34,609 nt of DNA from Lachnospiraceae bacterium (lineage in GTDB: Bacteria > Bacillota > Clostridia > Lachnospirales > Lachnospiraceae), in NCBI GenBank assembly GCA_910575075.1, contig CAJTCY010000026.1, forward strand, positions 1 through 34,609, given 5' to 3'. Under the pieces are notes generated by a model. That model saw only the letters and a list, made by a program, of their open reading frames with translations. It was not told where the DNA came from and did not search any database. Shown here in pieces: positions 7,118 through 15,959 of the stretch (positions are counted from its first letter, which is position 1; each line of letters opens with the position of its first letter). The position numbers and the translations under genes are program-made.

Positions 7118-7496
7118 TTTTTTGATCCGCCTTATTTTGAAATTTTTCTTCCTCCACAAGAAAACGCTGGTGGACCGCCCTGCCGATCTCTCCTTTTTCA
7201 TCCTTTGCTGTAATGGAAAAGGTCAGCTTTCTGCCTTCCACCTTCTCCAGCACGGATTCGCACAGAACTTTCATTCCCACCGGCGTAGGCGCCAGGTGGT
7301 CCAGTTCCAGCCGGGTTCCCACTGTTCCCATTCCAGATTCCAGATATTCTGCAACGCTTTTCCATGCTGTCTCTTCCATAAGAGCTGCCATTCTGGGGGT
7401 GGCAAGCACCTGTAAGGTGCCGCTCCCATATACCTTAGCGGTATCTTCTCTCGTTACTGTCATTTCCTGCCGTCCCATAATTCCTGTATCTAACAT
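7110..7496 (-). CDS. FlK-like hotdog-fold thioesterase
   Basis: A protein of 128 residues with the layout of the fluoroacetyl-CoA thioesterase-like (FlK) hotdog family. It opens with a strand, then VYGSGTLQVLATPRMAALME, the central helix EETAWKSVAEYL, and GTRLELDHLAPTPVGMKV. It ends in strands with GEIGRAVHQRFLVEEEKF. Most such proteins in gut Firmicutes are acyl-CoA thioesterases of unknown substrate. The ATG at 7496 has AGGAG seven bases upstream. A TTG one codon earlier is not preferred. It follows the fibronectin-like gene by 22 bases and overlaps the DUF6483 gene. The link to cobalamin synthesis, if any, is only positional. Confidence 0.82.
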   Translation of the reverse strand: MLDTGIMGRQEMTVTREDTAKVYGSGTLQVLATPRMAALMEETAWKSVAEYLESGMGTVGTRLELDHLAPTPVGMKVLCESVLEKVEGRKLTFSITAKDEKGEIGRAVHQRFLVEEEKFQNKADQKNG

Positions 7497-7518
7497 CAAT
7501 AATCTCCTTTTCGTACAA

Positions 7519-10410
7519 TCATTTTCCTGTTTTCTTTTTCGTTGCTGTCTTATTACTTTGTGATTTTTTTATTTTGATTTTCACATGCTCTGTATCCGAT
7601 TCTGTTTCCACGCCTCCTGCATTAATTTCCAGCCGGGAAACTTTATAATAACAGGTTACACCTGCCGGCACGTCCTTATGGGTATAATAGGTACTGCTTC
7701 CGTTTACCCGTGCCAGCATCTGATATTCACCGCTTTCCCCTTCCCGGTAATATATGATATGCCCGGAGGTTCCGTCTTCTGAGGACCATTCCAGATCCAC
7801 ATTCTGCTTGTCCCGGCTGGATGCACTCAGATATTCCACTTTCGAAATCTTCTTTGTGTATGTCACCGGATCACTGTATTCACCTTCACTTTTGAGCGTA
7901 TTGTTCACTGCCTGTACATAATAAGTATACACAACTCCGCCGCTCAGCCCTTTATCTGTATATTTCAGCTTATCTGTAGTTCCCACTAAGGTACAGTTTC
8001 TGCCATTGGAACGGTAAATGCGGTACGCTTCCGCCTCAGGCGCCTTCTTCCATGACACTCTGGCAAAATCCCCGGACTTTGTAACTTTCACCCCGGTTAC
8101 TTTTGCAATCTGTATCTTTATTTCCAGCTTCTCACCAACTGCCTTTCTTGTGCCCGAATAAGCGCGGATGCGGTAAATAACCGTTCCAGAAGCAGATGTC
8201 AGAGTATTGGACACGGTATAATTTGTGTTATCTCTGCCTTTTATCCTCTTCAAAACTTTAAACTTCTTTTTTGCCGGGTTGTACACATCCAGATAATAGC
8301 CTTTTGCCCCATAAACTTTATCCCAGGATAATTTATCGTTTCTGACTATAACATTCTTTTTCTTATCACGCCCAAAAGTGGTTTTGGCGATTCTGAAATT
8401 CTCAGGACTCTTAAAGCCTGTTTTCAGCTCTGTCTCTGCGGTAGAAAAATAAATTTTCTTGCTGCTGGCCTGCTTATAGGCTTTCACCATAAAACAATAA
8501 CGGATGCCCGTCTTTAACGCAGCCGTGACTTCTAATTTGTCTGTAATTTCCAATAATTTATAGGAGTCCCCCTGCGTGGCAGACTTATAGTACACCTCAT
8601 ACCCTTCCGCATTGGCCGCTGCTTCCCAATTAATGTTTACAGTCTGCTCATCCATCTGCTGCGCCTGCAGAAGAAAACTTCCCACAGTATTTCTTGCCCT
8701 CACATTTACTGCAGCGCTGTAATGTTTTTTTCTAGTCTTTGTGTCATAATAAAAGGACTTTATGCGATACGAATACTGTTTTCCAAATTGAGTATCACTG
8801 TCTGTATATGTATTATCCGTCACTTCTGCAATCTGCTTATAATGACCGTTTTTGTTTTTGCGGAGTATCGCATATCCAGAGACAAATTCTTTTTTTCCAT
8901 CCATGGTAAACACAACTGCGCCTTCCGGTGTAAGGTTCACATTCACTTTAGGTTTTGGCAGCTTAACTGTAATTTCATCTGAATCAGACAATGCCGTGGA
9001 CAGTTCCTGTTCAATATAGTCGTCTTCCTTGATCACCTGCCTGATTTTATAATACCGGCTTCCTATTCCGACATTACTGTCCGTATAGGTAAAGGGCCCG
9101 TTCTTATCTGTCTTCACCCTGGCAATACAGGAATAAGCGCTTCTGGCATCCCTTGCGGCACGGTAAATCTCATAACTGGCATTTGCCTGCGCTGTCCAGC
9201 AGATATTGACAGCCGGTTTGGAAAATCCTGTATAATATTTGTCAGCATCAGTACCGTAACTGCTTGTCTCAATCAGTTTATCAATATCGGTTACTTCAAA
9301 ATCCCCTTCTACCAGCGCCTGTTCTTCTTCTTCTCCTTCCACTCCATTATCATTGAAAGGACATACGGTAATACGGTAGGTTGCTCCTGCCTGCGGCACA
9401 TATTTAAGATTGAACTGTTCTTTTGTATATTTTTCAGCTAACAGCTCATCATTCATATAAATATCCACATACTGAACATTTGTCCCCTGCCAGTCCACCC
9501 GGATCTGCCTGGTTTTTTCAACATATTCTACATTCAGAATATCTATCACTGCCGTATAATCATCAACTTTCAAATTCACTGTCTTCTCAGTGCCCGGTAC
9601 GCCAATCTTGTTATAAGGTACCAGACGGTAAGTATGGTCGCTTAAAGGCTCCCAGTTGATATTCATAGAGTAAGAATTACCCTGCACGCCGGTTACAACA
9701 GGTTCTGCCGCACCATCCAAATAAATGTCCACACTGGCAATCGCATCTCCAAACCATTCAATTGCCAGATATTTTTTGCTTATATCATATTCTGCATCCA
9801 CATCTGTAAAGACAGCTTGTTTATAGGGGATCTCATATTCCTTCAATTCTGAAGGCGTTCCCATGATCTTCACCGTTTTTCCTTCTACCGTTCTCAGCTC
9901 ATAGGGAACAACCTGAAACGTATATTTTTTTCCTTCTGCATCAGCTGGAAGGTTATGGCTATAAGAAGTATACACATTGGAATAATTCGTTTCCTCTGGA
10001 CGGCCATCTATAAGGATGTCCACACAGGAAGCAGCCTGATTTAATTTATACTTCAAAACCATGATATCTTCTGCTGGTTTATATTCCAGCGTAAAATCGC
10101 TGACTGCCGCTTCTGTTTTCAGTTCTGGCTCCTGAGATTCTCCGGAATCCTCATCTTCTTTTGTATCTTCTGGCTTTTCCTCCTCTGGGTCTGTACTCAC
10201 ACCCCCATCTGTCTCTTCGATTTCACCTTCTGTCTGCACAGTCACTTCTGCCTGTAATGCCTGCTGCTGTCCAGTCAATGTCCCTTCCCCTTCAGCCGCT
10301 ATGCTTTCCTGTCCGGGACCCTCATTGTCATCCATAGCATAGACCGCCTGATTTCCTAATGAGGAAAAGAAAAAAATAATCGCTAAACATAGTGAAACGT
10401 ATCTTTTCAT
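7519..10410 (-). CDS. Large secreted protein with fibronectin-III-like repeats
   Basis: A 963-residue exported protein. Residues 1-25 (MKRYVSLCLAIIFFFSSLGN...AVYA) form a signal peptide. About 75 acidic, low-complexity residues follow (EEEKPEDTKEDEDSGE). The rest is a string of roughly nine beta-sandwich units of fibronectin-III type, recognisable by recurring NINWEAAANAEGYEVYYK, VSWKKAPEAEAYRIYRS and YTDKGLSGGVVYTYYVQAV patterns. The C-terminal tail is rich in Lys/Thr (KIKIKKSQSNKTATKKKTGK). No LPXTG signal or enzyme domain is visible, so a binding or scaffold role outside the cell or in the wall is likely. The ATG at 10410 has GGAGG 11 bases upstream. It has its own promoter and leads the unit that ends with the late cob genes. 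Confidence 0.8.
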   Translation of the reverse strand: MKRYVSLCLAIIFFFSSLGNQAVYAMDDNEGPGQESIAAEGEGTLTGQQQALQAEVTVQTEGEIEETDGGVSTDPEEEKPEDTKEDEDSGESQEPELKTEAAVSDFTLEYKPAEDIMVLKYKLNQAASCVDILIDGRPEETNYSNVYTSYSHNLPADAEGKKYTFQVVPYELRTVEGKTVKIMGTPSELKEYEIPYKQAVFTDVDAEYDISKKYLAIEWFGDAIASVDIYLDGAAEPVVTGVQGNSYSMNINWEPLSDHTYRLVPYNKIGVPGTEKTVNLKVDDYTAVIDILNVEYVEKTRQIRVDWQGTNVQYVDIYMNDELLAEKYTKEQFNLKYVPQAGATYRITVCPFNDNGVEGEEEEQALVEGDFEVTDIDKLIETSSYGTDADKYYTGFSKPAVNICWTAQANASYEIYRAARDARSAYSCIARVKTDKNGPFTYTDSNVGIGSRYYKIRQVIKEDDYIEQELSTALSDSDEITVKLPKPKVNVNLTPEGAVVFTMDGKKEFVSGYAILRKNKNGHYKQIAEVTDNTYTDSDTQFGKQYSYRIKSFYYDTKTRKKHYSAAVNVRARNTVGSFLLQAQQMDEQTVNINWEAAANAEGYEVYYKSATQGDSYKLLEITDKLEVTAALKTGIRYCFMVKAYKQASSKKIYFSTAETELKTGFKSPENFRIAKTTFGRDKKKNVIVRNDKLSWDKVYGAKGYYLDVYNPAKKKFKVLKRIKGRDNTNYTVSNTLTSASGTVIYRIRAYSGTRKAVGEKLEIKIQIAKVTGVKVTKSGDFARVSWKKAPEAEAYRIYRSNGRNCTLVGTTDKLKYTDKGLSGGVVYTYYVQAVNNTLKSEGEYSDPVTYTKKISKVEYLSASSRDKQNVDLEWSSEDGTSGHIIYYREGESGEYQMLARVNGSSTYYTHKDVPAGVTCYYKVSRLEINAGGVETESDTEHVKIKIKKSQSNKTATKKKTGK

Positions 10411-10460
10411 AATACTCGCCACCTCCAAATTTATTCGCAAATCATTTATTATTTTTCACT

Positions 10461-10490
10461 ATCATAACATAACTGTGCACATACTATCAA
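10461..10490 (-). promoter_or_regulatory. Promoter of the fibronectin-like gene and late cob unit
   Basis: On the minus strand, TTGATA (10485-10490), an 18-base spacer and TATGAT (10461-10466) lie about 50 bases before the ATG. Together with the terminator-like hairpin at 10549-10589 this marks a new transcription unit. The leader is too short for a cobalamin riboswitch. Confidence 0.6.
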
Positions 10491-10548
10491 TGATTACCTT
10501 ACACAAATTTCCGATAATATGTTCTGACACAGAAGGCCTTCTGAACAA

Positions 10549-10589
10549 GGGGCTGCCGCACGAATATATCATTTTGTGCGACAGCTCCC
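10549..10589 (-). terminator. Terminator-like hairpin after asnB
   Basis: On the minus strand, GGGAGCTGTCGCAC pairs with GTGCGGCAGCCCC (one bulge, one wobble) around a 14-base loop, starting nine bases after the asnB stop. A short T-containing stretch (TTGTTC) follows. It probably ends the cbiD-to-asnB transcript. Confidence 0.6.
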
Positions 10590-10598
10590 GCGCCGGAT

Positions 10599-12452
10599 TC
10601 ACCGTACTTTTATTTCATACTGTTCCATCCAGGCATTAATCTGAATCAGATATGCCAGAAGCTGCGGGCCGGCCATCAATTGCCCATACCATGGTTTCCC
10701 ATAATCCGAGGTTTTATCCAGAAACGCCTCCACCTTTTTCCTGTCTAAAAACTGCAGTACCGGAGCGCTGCTGTCACCCATAATTTCACGGATCTTTCTT
10801 TTTAAAAGCTGCTCATAATTAGGATCATAAGTTTTGGGATACGGAGATTTACGGCGAAACAGCACTTCTTCCGGCAGAATTCCCCTTCCGGACTGGCGAA
10901 GCAGATTTTTCACCACACCGTCTCTTGCTTTCATTTCCCAAGGCACGTTCCACACATACTGAACAATTCTGGTATCTGCAAAAGGCACCCGTGCCTCCAG
11001 CCCGCTGTACATGCTGGTTCGGTCCATACGGTTTAACAGCGTCTGCATAAACCATTTCAGATTCAGCCAGGAAATCTCTCTTCGCCTCCTCTCCTGGGGA
11101 CTGTCATCTTCACATCGGGGTGTCTCAGCTACGGAATGCTGGTATCTCTCCCGCACATACTCATCCATGCGAAGATATTCCAGGAACTCATCTGAGAGCA
11201 GTTCCTTCCGTGGTGAAAGATCCATGGTCCAGGGGAACGTCTGCGCCTGGAAACATGCCTCCCGATGAAACCAGGGATAACCGCCGAAAATTTCATCCGC
11301 ACATTCTCCGGTAAGAGTTACCTTATGGCTCTGGCTCACCTGAGAGCAGAAATACAGCATAGAGGAGTCTACATCTGCCATGGCAGGCAGATCATGCGCC
11401 TTTACGGAATCATATAATTTTTCCAGCTGATTGAGATTGTCACACTCAAGGAAATGGTGTTCAGAGTCAAGATATTCCACCATTTTCTCTACATAAGGCC
11501 TATCCTGGGAGGGCTGAAACGCATTTGCTTTAAAATTTTTCTGATTATCCACAAAATCAAAAGAAAACGTGGTAAGCCTCTGCCCCCGTTTTTTCAATTC
11601 TGCCGCGCAGATAGCCGATACCAGGCTGCTGTCGACGCCGCCGGACAAAAAAGTGCAGACCGGCACATCCGATACCATCTGCCTTTGGACAGAATCCTGC
11701 ACCAGCTCTGACACCGTATCAATGGTACGTTCATAGCTGTCAAGATGAGGATAACTCTCCAACTTCCAATATACATTCCTCTGCAGGGCACGTTTTCTGC
11801 CATAGGTGATATACTCTCCTGGGCATACCTCTTTCATTCCTTTAAACACGCCTGTTCCTGGCGTCCTCGCCGGTCCGATTCCAAATACTTCATTGAGCCC
11901 TTCCCGGTCCAGCTCAGGATTTACGGCCGGGTGTACCAGTATCCCTTTCGGCTCTGAGGCAAAAATCAGCTCGTGATCTTTTTTCATATAAAACAACGGC
12001 TTAACACCCATAGGATCACGGAACAAATAGAGCATTTTTTCCTGCTCATCTACAATGGCAAACGCAAAAATGCCGTTGAGTTTTCCCGCAATCGCCGGTC
12101 CATATTCCATGAACCCCAGCAAAATCACCTCTGTATCGCACGACGTCTCAAAGCGCCACCCTTTTTCTTCCAATTCCTTCCGAAGTTCTCCCGCATTGTA
12201 CAATTCTCCATTGTACGCAATGGCACAGGTCCTCTCGCCTGCCTTTCTCACCATAGGCTGATGCCCTAATGCCAGGTCTATGATGGACAGACGGCTGTGG
12301 GACAGACCGCACGCCCCGCTCAGGTATATACCCGCCTCGTCCGGTCCTCTTCTGCGCAATTTTTCATGCATAGCAACAAGGATGGAACGATAATACGCCC
12401 CATCCTTTTCATAATCTCTCTGTCTATGATAAAAACCTGCAATTCCACACAT
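10599..12452 (-). CDS. asnB: Asparagine synthase (glutamine-hydrolysing)
   Basis: This enzyme makes asparagine from aspartate, ATP and glutamine. Its N-terminal glutaminase domain begins MCGIAGFYH, with Cys2 the Ntn nucleophile once Met is removed, and has AYNGELYNAGELR. The synthetase domain has the ATP pyrophosphatase loop LSGGVDSS near residue 270, followed by TGECADEIFGGYPWFH. The length of 617 residues is normal for AsnB. AGGAG lies seven bases before the ATG. It is read from the same strand as the upstream corrin genes, 60 bases after the unknown 224-residue gene, and ends at a strong hairpin. Members of this family sometimes amidate other acids, so a non-asparagine substrate cannot be excluded. 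Confidence 0.93.
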   Translation of the reverse strand: MCGIAGFYHRQRDYEKDGAYYRSILVAMHEKLRRRGPDEAGIYLSGACGLSHSRLSIIDLALGHQPMVRKAGERTCAIAYNGELYNAGELRKELEEKGWRFETSCDTEVILLGFMEYGPAIAGKLNGIFAFAIVDEQEKMLYLFRDPMGVKPLFYMKKDHELIFASEPKGILVHPAVNPELDREGLNEVFGIGPARTPGTGVFKGMKEVCPGEYITYGRKRALQRNVYWKLESYPHLDSYERTIDTVSELVQDSVQRQMVSDVPVCTFLSGGVDSSLVSAICAAELKKRGQRLTTFSFDFVDNQKNFKANAFQPSQDRPYVEKMVEYLDSEHHFLECDNLNQLEKLYDSVKAHDLPAMADVDSSMLYFCSQVSQSHKVTLTGECADEIFGGYPWFHREACFQAQTFPWTMDLSPRKELLSDEFLEYLRMDEYVRERYQHSVAETPRCEDDSPQERRRREISWLNLKWFMQTLLNRMDRTSMYSGLEARVPFADTRIVQYVWNVPWEMKARDGVVKNLLRQSGRGILPEEVLFRRKSPYPKTYDPNYEQLLKRKIREIMGDSSAPVLQFLDRKKVEAFLDKTSDYGKPWYGQLMAGPQLLAYLIQINAWMEQYEIKVR

Positions 12453-12512
12453 ATGGCAACTCCTGTTATTCCTGTTACTCCATTATATCGTGGAAATATC
12501 AAAAAAATTCCT

Positions 12513-13187
12513 TCACAGCTCGATTTCATTTCTGTCTCCGTGCAGAATCCGTTCTTTGTCTGAACGGTCCAGCCCCACAATACTTCCGCTTCTGTCATAC
12601 TGAGTCAGCAAATCTGAATTTTTCGCCAGATGCCGCTCTCCATGTTCTGACAGAAAATCCTGAATTTCTTTTGCGTCTCCCCTTCTGAAAATTGCCCGCA
12701 CTTCTTCCTGGGTATAAAGAGACCAGGCAAGACTGTCTCTCTCTTCCAGAGGATGGCGGACTTCCAGCTCCTGTTTCTCCCCTTCTGCTTCCTCTATATG
12801 CTCTGCAAGAATCTCTGGAAATTCCGCCTCTTTGGGCGTGTCATTCCAAATCCGGTTCCACAGCGCCTTAATAAATGAGATGGTATTTTCCGTAAATCTG
12901 CGGATCTGTTCCACGAAAGCAGCCCGCTGCTTCTCCATAACTGCCCGTTCCTGGCCCTGGCGGGAGATTTCAACCCTGACGCCTCCATGCTGCCGCTGTC
13001 CGGACGCATTCACAGCTTCTTCCTGTTCTGCGGTCTTTGAAGGTTCCTTTTTCTCTTCACTTTTCTCATAAATCACACCCTGTTTATCCAGATTCATATG
13101 AAATTCTGAAGATTCTGCCGATTTCCGTTTCTGGCTGCTTACCTTGGTATATTCATAATATTTCTGTCCATTTACTTTATTTACCAT
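12513..13187 (-). CDS. Hypothetical Lachnospiraceae-type protein
   Basis: This 224-residue, highly charged protein has no signal peptide or membrane helix. The first third is polar and probably disordered (EKKEPSKTAEQEEAVNASGQ). A helical middle follows (MEKQRAAFVEQIRRFTENTI), then LWNRIWNDTPK. The C-terminus holds the most family-like part: HLAKNSDLLTQYDRSG, then DRSDKERILHGDRNEIEL. I recall similar endings in uncharacterised Lachnospiraceae proteins but know no function. It begins seven bases after the cbiJ-ET fusion with GAGG five bases before its ATG, so it should be part of the cob transcript. Confidence 0.75.
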   Translation of the reverse strand: MVNKVNGQKYYEYTKVSSQKRKSAESSEFHMNLDKQGVIYEKSEEKKEPSKTAEQEEAVNASGQRQHGGVRVEISRQGQERAVMEKQRAAFVEQIRRFTENTISFIKALWNRIWNDTPKEAEFPEILAEHIEEAEGEKQELEVRHPLEERDSLAWSLYTQEEVRAIFRRGDAKEIQDFLSEHGERHLAKNSDLLTQYDRSGSIVGLDRSDKERILHGDRNEIEL

Positions 13188-13194
13188 AATTTCC

Positions 13195-15216
13195 TCATTT
13201 CTGCAAAGTAATCACATACACCGGATTTTGTCCCATCATCAGGTGATGGCGGCCCAGTTCCTTTGCCTTTGCTACAGATATTTGCACAATTTCCTTATGG
13301 GAAAATTCCGTATTTTTCATCAATTCTATCACTTCCTGCAGCGTTTCCAGCGAAATGACATTCAACACCAGACGCACTCTGGGATTCTTCTCCCACAGCA
13401 ATCTGGCAATTTCCATAAGCCTGCCGCCGCTGCCTCCCACAAATGCATGAGTGGGAACTGGAAGTTCTGACAGAGCTTCTGGCGCTTCTCCTGATATAAT
13501 CTCAAGATTCCATGCCCTGTGTTTTATTTTATTCTGCCTGAGCAGCTCCAATGCCTGCGCATTTTTTTCTATTGCGTAAACGGTTCCATTTATGCACTGT
13601 CTTGCACATTCCACCGCCACGCTTCCGGTTCCGGCCCCAATATCGTAAACGACTGCCTCTCTGGCAAGTGCAAGCTTTGACAGTGAAACACTGCGCACCT
13701 CTTCTTTCGTCATGGGCGCCTGTCCCCGGAGAAACGCCTGATCCGGAATCCCCGGCGTCGTCACATAGTCCGCATGTTTCTGATCCAGCAGAATCACAGC
13801 GGAAACCCCTTCTTTGCCATAATGCAGAAAATCCGCTGGCTTCCCCTGAAGAATCTCCTCCTGCGGATAGCTGAGCATATAGCCCACATACATTTCCGTA
13901 TCAGAAAAACCATACGTCAGAAGTTCTCTGCTTAAACTGCGGATTCCTTTTGCCCCATCGGTAAGAGCAAACACTCTGCCATGGCGCTGCAAGATTCCAA
14001 TTAAATTCTGCTGTCTGCCATGAAGGCTCACAAGCGCCAAATCTTCCCAGGCAAGTCCAAGCCTGCTGGCAAAATAGACCACAGAAGGCACACCGCAGAG
14101 CTGATGTATCTGAATTTCTTCGATTTGCCCTGAATCCGTTCCTGCCCTTTCTCGCATAAGTTCTTCACGCAGTTTCCTGGCCCCGCTGTAAAATCCAACA
14201 TCTCCAGACAGAAGAACCACCATCTTCCGATACTTCGGATGCATCCTAATATAATCTGCCGTTTCTTTCGCCTGATAAAGATTTTTCACAGGCTTTCCCA
14301 TGGCTTTTACCGTCTCAAGCATCCGCGCTGCCCCGATAATCATATCGGCATCCTGGCATGCCTGGTATACCTCTCTGGTCATATTTGACGGATTTCCCAT
14401 ACCCATGCCTGCGAGTATCACCTGTCTTTTCGTCTGTGCCCTTTTCTCTTCCACACCAAGGCGTTTGAGGATTTCTCTCATGGAATATCCTGCTTCCCTG
14501 GGCCGCCGGATCACCAGCGTCTCAATCCCCGTCTGAGATGCCGCCTGCAGCTTTTGGGCGAAACCTCCTGCCTGAGAAGTCTCCTTTGTCACCAGGATAG
14601 ACGCCTCTGTCTCATGAATCATTGCCATATTTAATTCTGTACTGAACGGTCCCTGCATACAGATAATCTGTTTTCCCTTTAATCCTAATTTACGGCACTT
14701 TTCCACCTCCGCCCCATTGGGGAGAATACGCACATATAATCGGGAAATGTCTTGTATTCCCTGCACATATTCTGCCAGCTCCTTGCTCCCGGTGGTGAGA
14801 AATATATTTCCTCTGGACTGATTCAGGCAGGCTGCTGCCTGGGCTGCTGAATCTACATACGTTACGTTCGCCTCTTTGTCCTCTTCTGCAGCTGTCTCTT
14901 CTTCCCGCAAGAGGCGCAGCAGTTCCTTCTTTTGTCCTGCACAAGCTTTGGCGATGTTTTCTGACACCTCCAATGCAAAAGGGTGCGTGGCGTCTACTAT
15001 AACATCCCAGTTTTCTTCCCTAAGCATTTCTTCCATCTGTACCGCATCCAGACGTCCTGTCTGAACCCGAATCCATGGGCTCTCTTCATCCTGTGCCATT
15101 ACTTCCTGCCCATATTCTGTGGCCACGCAGACAGTGACAGACTTCCCATGATCTGCAAGCTGCCTGGCAAGCTGCCTGCCTTCACTTGTACCTGAAAAAA
15201 TCAAAATCTTCTGCAC
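13195..15216 (-). CDS. CbiJ-CbiE-CbiT fusion: precorrin-6A reductase and precorrin-6Y/7 methyltransferase-decarboxylase
   Basis: One 673-residue chain carries three corrin-ring enzymes. Residues 1 to about 250 form a CbiJ/CobK reductase (KILIFSGTSEGRQLARQLAD; VDATHPFALEVSENIAKAC). About 265-470 form the CbiE C5-methyltransferase (ILAGMGMGNPSNMTREV; LLSGDVGFYSGARKLRE). About 490-673 form the CbiT C15-methyltransferase and decarboxylase (YDIGAGTGSVAVECARQ, the SAM-binding loop). I place the start at the GTG at 15216. GGAGGAG lies four bases upstream and the family's N-terminus starts there, whereas the longer frame to 15351 runs back into cbiH. It lies 14 bases after cbiH. CbiET fusions are common; CbiJ joined in front is less so. 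Confidence 0.9.
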   Translation of the reverse strand: MQKILIFSGTSEGRQLARQLADHGKSVTVCVATEYGQEVMAQDEESPWIRVQTGRLDAVQMEEMLREENWDVIVDATHPFALEVSENIAKACAGQKKELLRLLREEETAAEEDKEANVTYVDSAAQAAACLNQSRGNIFLTTGSKELAEYVQGIQDISRLYVRILPNGAEVEKCRKLGLKGKQIICMQGPFSTELNMAMIHETEASILVTKETSQAGGFAQKLQAASQTGIETLVIRRPREAGYSMREILKRLGVEEKRAQTKRQVILAGMGMGNPSNMTREVYQACQDADMIIGAARMLETVKAMGKPVKNLYQAKETADYIRMHPKYRKMVVLLSGDVGFYSGARKLREELMRERAGTDSGQIEEIQIHQLCGVPSVVYFASRLGLAWEDLALVSLHGRQQNLIGILQRHGRVFALTDGAKGIRSLSRELLTYGFSDTEMYVGYMLSYPQEEILQGKPADFLHYGKEGVSAVILLDQKHADYVTTPGIPDQAFLRGQAPMTKEEVRSVSLSKLALAREAVVYDIGAGTGSVAVECARQCINGTVYAIEKNAQALELLRQNKIKHRAWNLEIISGEAPEALSELPVPTHAFVGGSGGRLMEIARLLWEKNPRVRLVLNVISLETLQEVIELMKNTEFSHKEIVQISVAKAKELGRHHLMMGQNPVYVITLQK

Positions 15217-15230
15217 CCGTCTCCTCCATT

Positions 15231-15959
15231 TCACAGAATATATCCCCGCGGCGTCACCAAATGTCCATTGACTTCCTTTGTACTGGAATTCCCAATAAAT
15301 ACAGTGGTGAACATATCTGTTTTTGTCTCTCTCAGTCTCTCCAGCGTGCAAATACTACTGCTCCTGTCATCTCTCCCGATATTTCTCACCATGCCGCACA
15401 GATTACCGGCCTTCCTGAAACGCAGCACAACATCACACGCCCGTTTCAGATAATCTGCCCGTTTTCTGCTGGAAGGATTGTAAAGGCAAATGACAAAATC
15501 TGCTTCTGCAGCCGCCTGCAGCCGTCGTTCGATCAATTCCCAGGGCGTCATCAAATCGCTGAGGCTGATGACGGCAAAATCATGCATCAACGGCGCCCCC
15601 AGACAGGCTGCGCCGCTGACTGCGGCAGTGATCCCCGGCACCACCTCTATCTCCACCTGTGGATATTCTCTGCCCATTTCCAGCAGTACCCCGCTCATGC
15701 CATACACCCCTGCATCTCCGCTGCAGACCATGGCGGCAGTTCTGCCAGACTGCGCTGTGTCGAGGGCAAGACGGCACCGCTCTGTTTCCTGGCGCATGGG
15801 TGTTGTGAGAAATTCTTTTTGCGGAAAATGTTCCCGTATCAAATCTACGTACAGGGTGTAACCCACAATCACCTGGCACTGTTCCAGCGCCTTTACCGCA
15901 CGAATTGTCATCTCCTCATAGGCCCCCGGACCTATCCCCACCACATATAATTTATTCAA
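15231..15959 (-). CDS. cbiH: Precorrin-3B C17-methyltransferase (CbiH/CobJ)
   Basis: This SAM-dependent methyltransferase acts in ring contraction of the anaerobic cobalamin route. Typical tetrapyrrole-methylase landmarks are LYVVGIGPGAYEEMTIRAV, the VCSGDAGVYGMSGVLLEM loop, VVPGITAAVSGAACLGAPLM and FVICLYNPSSRKR. The 242 residues are full length. The start is a TTG at 15959: GGAG lies eight bases upstream, and it overlaps the end of cbiG by eight bases (TTGAATAA), so translation is probably coupled and weakened. No C-terminal iron-sulfur extension, as found in some CbiH60-type proteins, is present. Confidence 0.94.
   Translation of the reverse strand: MNKLYVVGIGPGAYEEMTIRAVKALEQCQVIVGYTLYVDLIREHFPQKEFLTTPMRQETERCRLALDTAQSGRTAAMVCSGDAGVYGMSGVLLEMGREYPQVEIEVVPGITAAVSGAACLGAPLMHDFAVISLSDLMTPWELIERRLQAAAEADFVICLYNPSSRKRADYLKRACDVVLRFRKAGNLCGMVRNIGRDDRSSSICTLERLRETKTDMFTTVFIGNSSTKEVNGHLVTPRGYIL

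Noticed and set aside
15217-15351. N-terminal extension of the cbiJ-ET fusion
   Set aside because: The extension reads back into cbiH; GGAGGAG and the family N-terminus support the GTG at 15216.
15186-15950. 254-codon plus-strand open frame across cbiH
   Set aside because: It is the antisense of a clear methyltransferase gene, without a ribosome site or recognisable domain.
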